64,000 bases of DNA. It comes from Butyrivibrio sp. CB08 (GTDB lineage Bacteria > Bacillota > Clostridia > Lachnospirales > Lachnospiraceae). The DNA lies in the NCBI RefSeq assembly GCF_003625485.1, contig NZ_RAIR01000005.1, positions 216,569-280,568 on the forward strand. Direction: 5' to 3'. Below are positions 56,333-64,000 of the stretch, in pieces (position 1 is the stretch's first letter; every line of letters begins with the position of its first letter). The notes beneath the pieces were generated by a model. It made no database searches, was not told where the DNA came from, and saw nothing but the letters and a program-made list of their open reading frames with translations. Made by a program: the position numbers and the translations under genes.

Positions 56333-57259
56333 ATGCAGACAGTAAACATTGCAAATGGACCAGAAAATGCATCAAGACTGATACTTGGATGTATGCGTAT
56401 GCCTGCGCTTTCAACACAGGACGCAGCCAGGATGATAGAGACTGCCGTTTCACTTGGCATCAATTACATCGACCACGCCACATGCTACGGCGATGGAGAG
56501 GCGGAGACCAGATTTGGTGATGCCATGGAGCTTGTAGATATTAAGCGTGAGGACCTCATAATCCAGTCCAAGTGTGGTCTTAGATTTGATAAACAGATAT
56601 TTGACTGGAGAAAGACAAACATCATCGAAAGCGTTGATGGAATCTTGAAAAGGCTTAAAATGGAGTATATAGATGTACTCCTGCTTCACAGACCAGACCT
56701 TCTCTATGATCCAGAGCAAATCGCAGAGGCTTTTGACGAGCTTGAGGCTGCAGGCAAGGTAAGACATTTTGGTGTCAGCAACACAATGCCAATGCAGATC
56801 GAGCTTCTTAAAAAGTATGTCAGGCAGCCACTTAAGATCAATCAGCTTCAGCTCTCACTTGAGCAGTCACAGCTTATTGATCAGGACCTTTACATGAACA
56901 ACAAAACCACTGATATGTCTGTTATGAGAGATGGCGGAGCCCTTGATTACTGCCGTCTTAACGACATCACGATCCAGGCGTGGTCACCACTTCAGTATGG
57001 AATGTTCAAGGGAATGTTCGTAGATAACCCAGAGTTCCCAGAGATGAACGCAGTTCTAGGTGAACTTGCTGAGAAATATGGAGTTACCAAGACAGCAATC
57101 GCCATAGCATGGATTCTTCGCCACCCGGCCAAGATGCAGGTAATTGCTGGAACAATGAATCCTGTTCATCTTACAGAGATGGCTCAGGCTGACAAGATTG
57201 AACTTTCACACGAGGATTGGTACAAACTGTACTTATCTTCAGGCAAATTTTTACCCTAA
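56333..57259 (+). CDS. aldo/keto reductase
   Basis: A 308-residue NAD(P)H-dependent oxidoreductase. The catalytic tetrad is seen as aspartate and tyrosine in YIDHATCYGDGE, lysine in IQSKCGL, and histidine in LLHRPD. The C-terminal AIAWILRHPAKMQVIAGTMN binds the cofactor. The start ATG at 56333 has GAAGGGAG upstream; the frame extends to 56303. Likely induced by the MerR regulator encoded divergently. Reduction of toxic aldehydes is a common role for such pairs, but this is inferred. Confidence 0.93.
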   Translation: MQTVNIANGPENASRLILGCMRMPALSTQDAARMIETAVSLGINYIDHATCYGDGEAETRFGDAMELVDIKREDLIIQSKCGLRFDKQIFDWRKTNIIESVDGILKRLKMEYIDVLLLHRPDLLYDPEQIAEAFDELEAAGKVRHFGVSNTMPMQIELLKKYVRQPLKINQLQLSLEQSQLIDQDLYMNNKTTDMSVMRDGGALDYCRLNDITIQAWSPLQYGMFKGMFVDNPEFPEMNAVLGELAEKYGVTKTAIAIAWILRHPAKMQVIAGTMNPVHLTEMAQADKIELSHEDWYKLYLSSGKFLP

Positions 57260-57273
57260 TAAGGCTCCTCAAA

Positions 57274-58650
57274 ATGAAAAACAATTCGACAACTGTAATA
57301 GATGAAAATACGCCGCTGTTACTTCTGGCGGGGCCAATGTTTCTTGAGCTCCTTCTCAACACCATGCTCAACAACGTGGATACGCTTATGCTTAGCCACT
57401 ACGATGAGTATGCGGTAGGAGCTGTAGGAAATGCCAATACGATCATGTTCATGATGAACATTCTGTTCAATGTCATAGCCACAGCTACCAGCGTAGTTGT
57501 GGCTCAATACCTTGGTGCTAAGCGGTATGACAAGATGAACATGATCTATACTCTTGCCATCGCGGTAAACTTCGTGATCGGAGTGGCACTTAGCTGTGCT
57601 TTCTGCGCAGCCAATCCGTTTATCATGGATTTTCTTCACGTATCGCCTGAGATGAGGCCATACTCCATGATATACATATATATTGTAGCTGGAGGCGGTT
57701 TTATTACTGCGGTATTTAACGTAATGCTCCAGATCCTTCGGTGTAATGGCTATACCAAGATTGGCATGTGGGTTACCTTTACAATTAACCTGATAAATAT
57801 CTTTGGCAACTACTTATTCCTGTATGGTCCTCTGAAATTCCTCAACATGGGCGTTGCAGGTGTTGCCATATCAACTGTTGCAGCAAGACTAATTGCAGTA
57901 ACGGCGCTTATATCGTTCTTCTACGCAACCAGGACTGGCAGGATATCCCTTAGGTATCTCAATCCATTCCCGGGAAGGCTCCTTATGAAGATGATCAAGA
58001 TTGGCCTTCCGACAGCAGGAGAGAACCTTACCTACAATCTCTATCAGACAACGCTTTTATCCTTTGTAAACGCAATGGGTAATGATGCGGTTAACGCAAG
58101 AGCATACTGCAACATGCTTATCTCTTTTGCCATGATATTCTCAAATGCCTCAGCCATGTCCACTCAGATAATTACTGGACACCTTGTTGGCGCGGGAAAA
58201 GAGGATGCGGCCTACAAGAGAGTATTTAAGACTCTTAGGACTTCAATGCCAATAACCCTGGCTCTTGCCTGCATCAATGCACTTATCTGCAGATATACGT
58301 TGCAGATCTTTACCCAGAATCAGAACATCATCGCCCTTGGACAGATGATAATGATAGCGGACATCTTTGTTGAGTTTGGGCGTTGTCTTAACATGACCTT
58401 CGTCTGCAGTCTCAAGGCGGCTGGAGCCTACATGTTTCCTCTTATTGCAGGAATTATATGTAACTGGGGACTTGGCCTTACCACCGGATATGCAGTGGGA
58501 GTTGTGCTTGGAGTGGGAGTGGCTGGAATCTATGCAGGAACTGCCACGGACGAGTGTATTCGTGGGCTTATCGTCATGTACTACTGGTATAAAAAGAAAT
58601 GGCTTGGAAAGTCAGTTGTTGAAAAGACAATTGATGAAGATATAGCGTAA
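57274..58650 (+). CDS. MATE-family efflux transporter
   Basis: A 458-residue transporter with twelve predicted helices, beginning TPLLLLAGPMFLELLLNTMLNNVDTLMLSHY, the MATE signature. It is distinct from the MATE at 41211. The ATG at 57274 is chosen; the frame continues upstream into the aldo/keto reductase. The ribosome site is weak (AAGG at 57260-57263), so coupling to the upstream gene is possible. Followed by a terminator. Confidence 0.92.
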   Translation: MKNNSTTVIDENTPLLLLAGPMFLELLLNTMLNNVDTLMLSHYDEYAVGAVGNANTIMFMMNILFNVIATATSVVVAQYLGAKRYDKMNMIYTLAIAVNFVIGVALSCAFCAANPFIMDFLHVSPEMRPYSMIYIYIVAGGGFITAVFNVMLQILRCNGYTKIGMWVTFTINLINIFGNYLFLYGPLKFLNMGVAGVAISTVAARLIAVTALISFFYATRTGRISLRYLNPFPGRLLMKMIKIGLPTAGENLTYNLYQTTLLSFVNAMGNDAVNARAYCNMLISFAMIFSNASAMSTQIITGHLVGAGKEDAAYKRVFKTLRTSMPITLALACINALICRYTLQIFTQNQNIIALGQMIMIADIFVEFGRCLNMTFVCSLKAAGAYMFPLIAGIICNWGLGLTTGYAVGVVLGVGVAGIYAGTATDECIRGLIVMYYWYKKKWLGKSVVEKTIDEDIA

Positions 58651-58657
58651 GATCACT

Positions 58658-58685
58658 GGCACTGCCTTATGGCGGTGCCTTTTTT
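58658..58685 (+). terminator. terminator after the MATE gene
   Basis: GGCACTGCC (58658-58666) pairs with GGCGGTGCC (58671-58679), one G-T wobble, loop TTAT, followed by six T residues. Confidence 0.9.
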
Positions 58686-58797
58686 ACTATTTGGGTCAAA
58701 TCAGTGTAAAATGTGTCTAAATTAGTGATTTTCAAAAGTTCACTGACAATATTCTGTATAGTGTTTTCAATGAGTGTTAGATTGGGGGAAAAATAAC

Positions 58798-59565
58798 ATG
58801 GATCGTACATTAGACTATTTACTGGTAGCAGTCTTTAGTATTGTATTTCCGCTAGGATGTATGCTTTGGTGGAAGAAAAGATCAGGGGAAAAGATAGGTC
58901 CTTTTGCAGTAGGAGCCCTATGTTTCCTGCTATTTGCCATGTTTCTTGAGCAGATTTCACACACTATATTTCTTGTGATAAACAGCCCTCTTTCAAGATT
59001 TATCCGGGGATCAGCTGTGGCCTACATGCTTTATGGCGCTTTGGCAGCTGGTATTTTCGAGGAAACAGGAAGGCTTATTGGTTTTAAGGTAATGCTTAAG
59101 CCTCACAAGGAAAAAGAGTGTTCCGTTGCCTATGGAATTGGTCACGGCGGAATCGAAGTTGTCGTGGTCCTTGGGCTTACCTATCTGGTATATTTCCTTG
59201 CGTCATGCGGTGTCATCATAGGTAATGATTCATCCAATGATCTAATTCTGGGAGCTGCCGCTTCAACTCCGCTTAACATGATAATCTCATCCATGATAGA
59301 GAGGATCTTCACCATGTTTATCCACGTGGGACTCTCAATGATGGTATTTACCGCAGCCCGTGAAAAGGGTAAGATGTGGCTATATGCCCTGGCCATCCTG
59401 CTTCACGCCCTTGTTGATGCTCCTGCAGCGCTCTATCAGTTTGGTGTGCCGATACCATTTGACGCCATTGAGCTATATGTGATCATTGCAGCTATTGGTA
59501 TTTTCCTGGCTGGCAAGTGGGCTTTATCTATGTACCATGAACCTATGGAGGAGGAAACCACATGA
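58798..59565 (+). CDS. YhfC-family intramembrane metalloprotease-like protein
   Basis: A 255-residue membrane protein with about seven helices. IFEETGRLIGFKVML, AYGIGHGGIEVV and LLHALVDAPAAL hold the conserved E-E-x-x-R, H and H of YhfC/CPBP-type membrane proteases. The substrate protein is unknown. The ATG at 58798 has TTGGGGG at 58783-58789. Its stop overlaps the isochorismatase-like gene by 4 bases. Confidence 0.82.
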   Translation: MDRTLDYLLVAVFSIVFPLGCMLWWKKRSGEKIGPFAVGALCFLLFAMFLEQISHTIFLVINSPLSRFIRGSAVAYMLYGALAAGIFEETGRLIGFKVMLKPHKEKECSVAYGIGHGGIEVVVVLGLTYLVYFLASCGVIIGNDSSNDLILGAAASTPLNMIISSMIERIFTMFIHVGLSMMVFTAAREKGKMWLYALAILLHALVDAPAALYQFGVPIPFDAIELYVIIAAIGIFLAGKWALSMYHEPMEEETT

Positions 59566-60089
59566 TCTTACTAGTAGTAGATACACAGCGAGGATGTTTT
59601 AAAGACGATCTCTATGCCCATGATAAGGTTGTAGAAAACATCAAGGCGCTGATAAAGACAGCAAGGGATAATTCCATAGAGGTTGCCTACGTTCAGCATG
59701 ATGACGGCCCTGGCGAAGAGCTCTGTAAGGGGTCAGCTGCATATGAGGTAGTTGATGAATTTGCACCTCTTGAGGGCGAGAGAAGATTTGAGAAAACAGT
59801 CAACAGTGCGTTCCACGATATGACTGGCCTTACTGACTACCTCAGATCCAAAAACGAAAGGGACATTATCGTCACAGGCGTCTGCACCGACTACTGCCTG
59901 GACGCCACAATAAAGAGCGGATTTGAGCATGGCTTTAACATCATCGTTCCTGCCTATGCCAATTCCACCTATGACAATCCATATTTTGATAAAGAAACCG
60001 CCTATAAATTCTACAACGAGTTTATGTGGCCAAAAAGATATGCAAAAACAGTAACTGTTGAGGAGACAATTGCCATGATGAGGCAATGA
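59562..60089 (+). CDS. isochorismatase-family cysteine hydrolase
   Basis: A 175-residue cysteine hydrolase. The Asp-Lys-Cys triad is seen as D7 in LLVVDTQRG, lysine in FEKTVNSAF, and cysteine in VTGVCTDYCLDAT. Family members act on nicotinamide, N-carbamoyl amines or isochorismate; the substrate is not clear. It overlaps the YhfC gene by 4 bases and lies 30 bases before the ABC exporter pair. Confidence 0.88.
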   Translation: MILLVVDTQRGCFKDDLYAHDKVVENIKALIKTARDNSIEVAYVQHDDGPGEELCKGSAAYEVVDEFAPLEGERRFEKTVNSAFHDMTGLTDYLRSKNERDIIVTGVCTDYCLDATIKSGFEHGFNIIVPAYANSTYDNPYFDKETAYKFYNEFMWPKRYAKTVTVEETIAMMRQ

Positions 60090-60119
60090 TGGAGCCCTAA
60101 GGGGCTTTAAGGGGAGAGT

Positions 60120-61946
60120 ATGAAAAAAAGAGACAGTTCTTTTAAGCATCTGATGTATGCCATGCGGCAGGTATGGGAAGCAGATAAGCTGCTTCTCATC
60201 TTCACCCTGTTCAAGAATTCCATCGAGCAGGTTTTCTATGTATTTTTCTTTGTTTATCTCACCAAGTATATCTTTAACTGCATAGAAAGAAATATCGCTT
60301 ACGAGAAGCTTTTCTGGTTTCTTGTAATTGCGTGCTCTTTGCATGTTGTGGTTCACTTTATCTGCGGCTGGTACGAGACCTACCGCAAGATCAAGACCCC
60401 TGTAGTTTACAAGCACATTTTCTACAGAGTCATGGACCTTTCAGACAGCCTGGAGCTTAAGGACTACGAATCACCTGACTTTTACGACAAGTACGCAAGA
60501 GCCCTTGATAACTGCGTAGATAATGCCATCAACATCACCATCAGAACCGGCGTATTTATCGGAAATGTTATCTCCACCATCATGTCTCTTGTTATCGTAG
60601 TGTCCGTTGATCCGGTGCTTTTGGTGTTCCTTGTGATCCCTATATTTGTCAGCTTTTACTTTGGCAAGAAGAACGCCAAGGCCAACTACGACAGGGAGAA
60701 TAGCATTACCCGCGACAAAAGAACTGCTGACTACGTAAAGCGCGTTTACTACGAGAAAAAGTACGCAGCTGAAGTAAGGCTTTTTGACATCAACAATCTG
60801 ATGCTTGATAAGCAGGAAAAAGCTGTCGATGCCATGGAAAAGACATCCCTTGTATACCGCATGAAATCTGCCTTCTACTCATTCCTTATGAAGGGCAGCT
60901 ACTCGATCCTGGCTGGCATTTTTGCTTACTTCTACGTTGTGTTTAAGGTTAAATACGGCAATGTAGCTGACATTTCAAGCTATGTGGCCATGATCACAGC
61001 CATGGCTTTTTCAACTGATCAGCTAAAAGCCGCTGTAGAAAACAGGATCTACATAAACAACGAGTCCAAGCTCTTTAAGAACCTGGAGGACTTCCTTGAG
61101 CAGGATAAGGAGGAAAAGCCTAATAAGACTGTAATTAAGGACATCGAGACAGTAGAGCTTATTAATATCTCTTTTACCTATCCAGGTGCTAAAAAGCCGA
61201 CAATTACTGACATGAGCTTTAAGTGGAAGAAGGGCGAGAAGCTGGCAATCGTTGGATATAACGGAGCTGGCAAGACCACGCTTATCAAGCTCATCATGGG
61301 TCTTTACCCTGTAACTTCAGGCAAGATCCTCATAAACGGAATAGATATCAATGAGATCGATCTTGATGAATATAGAAAGAGATTTGGCACGGTATTCCAG
61401 GATCTACAGGTATTTGCCATGACTCTTTCTGAAAATGTCCTCATGAGAAGGCCTGAAAACGAGGCTGACTACGAGATAGTTAAGAAAGCCCTGAAAAATG
61501 CCCAGTTTGATATTACTCACAGAGGGCTTACGAAGGGCCTTGATACCATGATAAGCCGTGAGTTTGACGAGGAAGGCTTTGTACCTTCTGGCGGTCAGGC
61601 TCAGAAGATCGCTATTGCAAGGGTGTTTGCCCACAATCCTGACATGGTCATTCTGGATGAGCCATCATCGGCTCTGGACCCTCTTGCAGAGTACAACATG
61701 TACAACAACATGATGAAGCTCTCTGAAGGAAAGGGCGTCATCTTCATATCCCACAGACTTTCCTCCGCAAGAATGGCGGATGAGATCTTCCTTATGAAGG
61801 ATGGAAAGATAGTGGAGGATGGAACCCACGACGAGCTTATGGCTCGGGGCGGATACTACCATGAGATGTTCATGCTTCAGGCAGAGAACTATCAGGACAG
61901 CATTCCTGAAGAAATGTTGAAAGGAGCGGCTGCATACTATGGGTAA
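60120..61946 (+). CDS. ABC exporter half-transporter, first subunit
   Basis: A 608-residue fused permease-ATPase with six helices in the first 340 residues. The ATPase has Walker A GYNGAGKTT (about residue 380), signature PSGGQAQK in place of LSGGQ (about residue 490), Walker B VILDEPSSALDP with the catalytic glutamate, and H-loop SHRLSS. It overlaps the second half-transporter gene by 8 bases and is likely a heterodimer. The export substrate, peptide or lipid-like, is unknown. The ribosome site AGGGGAGA is at 60110-60117. Confidence 0.93.
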   Translation: MKKRDSSFKHLMYAMRQVWEADKLLLIFTLFKNSIEQVFYVFFFVYLTKYIFNCIERNIAYEKLFWFLVIACSLHVVVHFICGWYETYRKIKTPVVYKHIFYRVMDLSDSLELKDYESPDFYDKYARALDNCVDNAINITIRTGVFIGNVISTIMSLVIVVSVDPVLLVFLVIPIFVSFYFGKKNAKANYDRENSITRDKRTADYVKRVYYEKKYAAEVRLFDINNLMLDKQEKAVDAMEKTSLVYRMKSAFYSFLMKGSYSILAGIFAYFYVVFKVKYGNVADISSYVAMITAMAFSTDQLKAAVENRIYINNESKLFKNLEDFLEQDKEEKPNKTVIKDIETVELINISFTYPGAKKPTITDMSFKWKKGEKLAIVGYNGAGKTTLIKLIMGLYPVTSGKILINGIDINEIDLDEYRKRFGTVFQDLQVFAMTLSENVLMRRPENEADYEIVKKALKNAQFDITHRGLTKGLDTMISREFDEEGFVPSGGQAQKIAIARVFAHNPDMVILDEPSSALDPLAEYNMYNNMMKLSEGKGVIFISHRLSSARMADEIFLMKDGKIVEDGTHDELMARGGYYHEMFMLQAENYQDSIPEEMLKGAAAYYG

Positions 61947-63750
61947 TAAAGAGACTTCCGTTTCAATCAAACGAATCATTCAGAATACCGCCTTCATGAT
62001 CAAGTACGCTGCCAAATATGACAGACCGCTTATCATCAAGATCCTGGTACTTTTCATTGTTTCCAAGGCCATGAAAGCCTTAAATGATACTTTCATCCTT
62101 AAGATGATAATCAACGGACTTACAGGAAAGGCGGAGTTTTCGTCAATTGTAGGCGTACTGTGCGTATCCTTTGTGCTGGTCATCTGCTTTGAGTGGATTG
62201 ATGAGCTTATCGAGGAATGGTCCAAGGCTAAGCTCATTAAACTCAGCGGAACCATCCAGAGAGACCTTATCGAGAATAACAGTAAGATGGATCTTATCTA
62301 TTACGACGATCCAGATTACTACGATACTTACGTCATCGTTGCGAACAAGGCAGATTCTTCGATTGAGCAGACTGTCATGGTTGTCAGCAAGATCCTTGGA
62401 GGAATTGTGGCTCTGGGCGTAGCATCGGCCATGATCTTAAGCATCAACCCGGTGTTAGCTCTTTTCCCGATTGCGGGCTTTACAGTGAACCTGCTCACAA
62501 GATTTAAGATCGAGCGGATCCACTACAACTGGGAAATCGCGTATGGTAAGGCTCTGAGGAAGGCAGACTACTCAAAGAGAGTATTCTATCAGCCTGAGTA
62601 CGCCAAGGAGTGCAAGCTCACTGACGTTAAAGGACCTCTTCGAATGCAGTTTGACGAGGCTCTTGTTGAGGCTTCGGACGCAGGCAGGAAGTACGCTCCG
62701 ATCCTTACATGGATTTCAATCCTCAACTGGGTTTCAGTATTTACGGTGTTCTCGTTCTTTGCAGTTCCTGCATATCTTGGATATCTGGCGCTGGTACTTA
62801 AGTCCATCGCCCTTGGCGAAGTTGCTTCTGCAAACAACGCATCCAACTATGTCAGAAGGAACCTCAACGAGATCAATTTCTGCCTGGTAGATATTCAGCA
62901 GATCGGTCAGTATGCGGAGAAATTCAGGAAAATGCTGGACTACAAGCCAACTATAGAGCACGCAGAGGGACTTACTCCAGCCCATGAAGCGCAGGCTCTT
63001 AAGCTTGAAAACGTGAGCTTTAAGTACCCACACGCTGAAAAGAACACACTGGACAACATCTCTCTTGAGATCAAGCCAGGTGAGAAGATCGCCATAGTTG
63101 GAGAAAACGGCGCTGGTAAGACCACCTTTGTTAAGCTCCTTATGCGCCTGTACGACATAACTTCCGGTAGCATCAAGTACGGAGACCACGACATCAGAGA
63201 ATACGCAACAGATGAATATCGCAAGAAGATCGGCGCTGTATTCCAGGATTACAACATCTATGCTGCAACCATCGCCGAAAACGTGCTTATGGGACCAGTT
63301 AAGCCTGAAGATGAGGCTGCTGTTATCAGCGCCCTTGAGAAAGCGGACTTTTCCAAGAAGCTTAAAAAGCTCCCAGATGGCATAAACACTGTGCTCACCA
63401 AGGAGTTTGATGAAGAAGGCACCAACCTTTCCGGCGGTGAAAGCCAGAAGGTAGCCATCTCCAGGATATTTACCTCAGACGGAGAGCGGACCATCTCTAT
63501 CCTGGACGAGCCATCTTCAGCACTGGATCCGGTTTCAGAGTATAAGCTCAACCGAAACCTCATGGAAAATGCCAAGAATGACACCATCATCTTCATTTCC
63601 CACAGATTGTCCACCACCAGAATGGCAGACAGGATCTACCTCTTCGAGCACGGCACCATCAAAGAGCAGGGCACCCACGACGAGCTGATGCAGCTGGGCG
63701 GCCGCTACAGAGAGATGTTCGACCGCCAGGCCCAGAATTATATAGTGTAA
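61939..63750 (+). CDS. ABC exporter half-transporter, second subunit
   Basis: A 603-residue fused permease-ATPase, partner of the protein encoded upstream. Walker A GENGAGKTT lies near residue 388, signature LSGGESQK near 497, Walker B ISILDEPSSALDP and H-loop SHRLST. Both ATP sites of the dimer may be competent, though one subunit has PSGGQ. The permease domain has no cysteine-protease or other fused module. No terminator is clear after it. Confidence 0.93.
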   Translation: MGNKETSVSIKRIIQNTAFMIKYAAKYDRPLIIKILVLFIVSKAMKALNDTFILKMIINGLTGKAEFSSIVGVLCVSFVLVICFEWIDELIEEWSKAKLIKLSGTIQRDLIENNSKMDLIYYDDPDYYDTYVIVANKADSSIEQTVMVVSKILGGIVALGVASAMILSINPVLALFPIAGFTVNLLTRFKIERIHYNWEIAYGKALRKADYSKRVFYQPEYAKECKLTDVKGPLRMQFDEALVEASDAGRKYAPILTWISILNWVSVFTVFSFFAVPAYLGYLALVLKSIALGEVASANNASNYVRRNLNEINFCLVDIQQIGQYAEKFRKMLDYKPTIEHAEGLTPAHEAQALKLENVSFKYPHAEKNTLDNISLEIKPGEKIAIVGENGAGKTTFVKLLMRLYDITSGSIKYGDHDIREYATDEYRKKIGAVFQDYNIYAATIAENVLMGPVKPEDEAAVISALEKADFSKKLKKLPDGINTVLTKEFDEEGTNLSGGESQKVAISRIFTSDGERTISILDEPSSALDPVSEYKLNRNLMENAKNDTIIFISHRLSTTRMADRIYLFEHGTIKEQGTHDELMQLGGRYREMFDRQAQNYIV

Positions 63751-64000
63751 TGGAATTTCCCCATCTGCTTGGAAACACTTACGGCGTCCCACCAGCTTTT
63801 TGCGACATCCTCGCACTAGAAATGTAAGAATATGCCTTCAGACGTGATTTTTGCTCGTTGAAGGTATACTTTTGGGAGATTCCTGCAAAAAATCATTAAC
63901 AAATATACCTTCATGGGAGTAAATGCACTAGTCAAGTAAAAGTAGACACAGTTTCAAAAAAACTCCACACTTGTTTTTAAGCATAGTACTCCCTGTACTG
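63751..64000. other. non-coding right end with inverted repeats
   Basis: No coding frame is supported here. TATGCCTTCA (63831-63840), TGAAGGTATA (63859-63868) and TATACCTTCA (63904-63913) occur: the middle copy can pair with either flanking copy, perfectly with the last. At 63929-63948 the sequence TAGTCAAGTAAAAGTAGACA resembles a terminal inverted repeat of an insertion sequence, but the element would extend past the window. Confidence 0.45.

Noticed and set aside
59733..60416. A 227-codon open frame on the minus strand
   Set aside because: It lies antisense across the isochorismatase-like and ABC exporter genes, both of which have clear motifs on the plus strand.

Overview
The window reads as a chromosome segment from a low-to-moderate GC anaerobic Firmicute, most likely a rumen or gut Lachnospiraceae of the Butyrivibrio/Pseudobutyrivibrio type. 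Reasons: an anaerobic pyruvate formate-lyase/activase pair, family 3 and 53 plant-glycan hydrolases, a domain-reversed GH3 enzyme of a kind described from Butyrivibrio and Ruminococcus, EFR1 ferredoxin, DUF3021/LytTR and BlaI/BlaR1 modules, AGGAGG ribosome sites and dense same-strand operons. No rRNA, tRNA, CRISPR array or complete insertion sequence was seen.

Layout. 1-4.9 kb: end of a DUF3089 protein, pflB-pflA with a strong terminator, a small membrane protein, and a TtcA-like tRNA thiolase. 4.9-13.2 kb: an AgrC/AgrA-like two-component system on the minus strand, divergent from an operon of two GH3 beta-glycosidases (the first with reversed domains and a membrane helix at each end) and a GtrA-like protein. 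A LytTR-type direct repeat lies between them. 13.2-15.2 kb: BlaR1/BlaI pair with two tandem operator dyads. 15.4-32.9 kb: many small enzymes (methyltransferases, GNAT acetyltransferases, HAD phosphatases, P-loop kinases), a GH53 galactanase next to a deviant carbamoyltransferase, a two-component system with an ABC/FtsX transporter, and a MarR-flavodoxin operon. 32.9-34.6 kb: a diguanylate cyclase. 34.7-46.2 kb: TcdA, then a roughly 15-gene run holding an erythromycin-esterase-like hydrolase, an amide hydrolase, PhzF, AEC and MATE transporters, a split ChrA transporter and AAC(3). 46.3-50.3 kb: a chemoreceptor and, just upstream of it, a peptide-binding lipoprotein whose C-terminal lobe segment has moved to the N-terminus. 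50.4-55.8 kb: SGNH hydrolase, then an ABC-2 exporter with LytTR/DUF3021 regulators, a DUF4037 protein and an RmlD-like reductase. 55.8-57.3 kb: MerR regulator divergent from an aldo/keto reductase through a 19-bp-spacer promoter. 57.3-63.8 kb: MATE, YhfC protease, isochorismatase-type hydrolase and a two-gene ABC exporter. The last 250 bases are non-coding and hold repeats and a possible insertion-sequence end.

The observations most worth following are the apparent circular permutation of the peptide-binding protein encoded with a chemoreceptor, the doubly anchored reversed GH3 under a likely LytTR promoter, a recurrent terminator hairpin with the conserved loop ATCCGTGTA, a REP-like hairpin, and three well-formed regulator/operator pairs (BlaI, MarR, MerR). 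Functions rest on motif recognition by eye; no database search was run.
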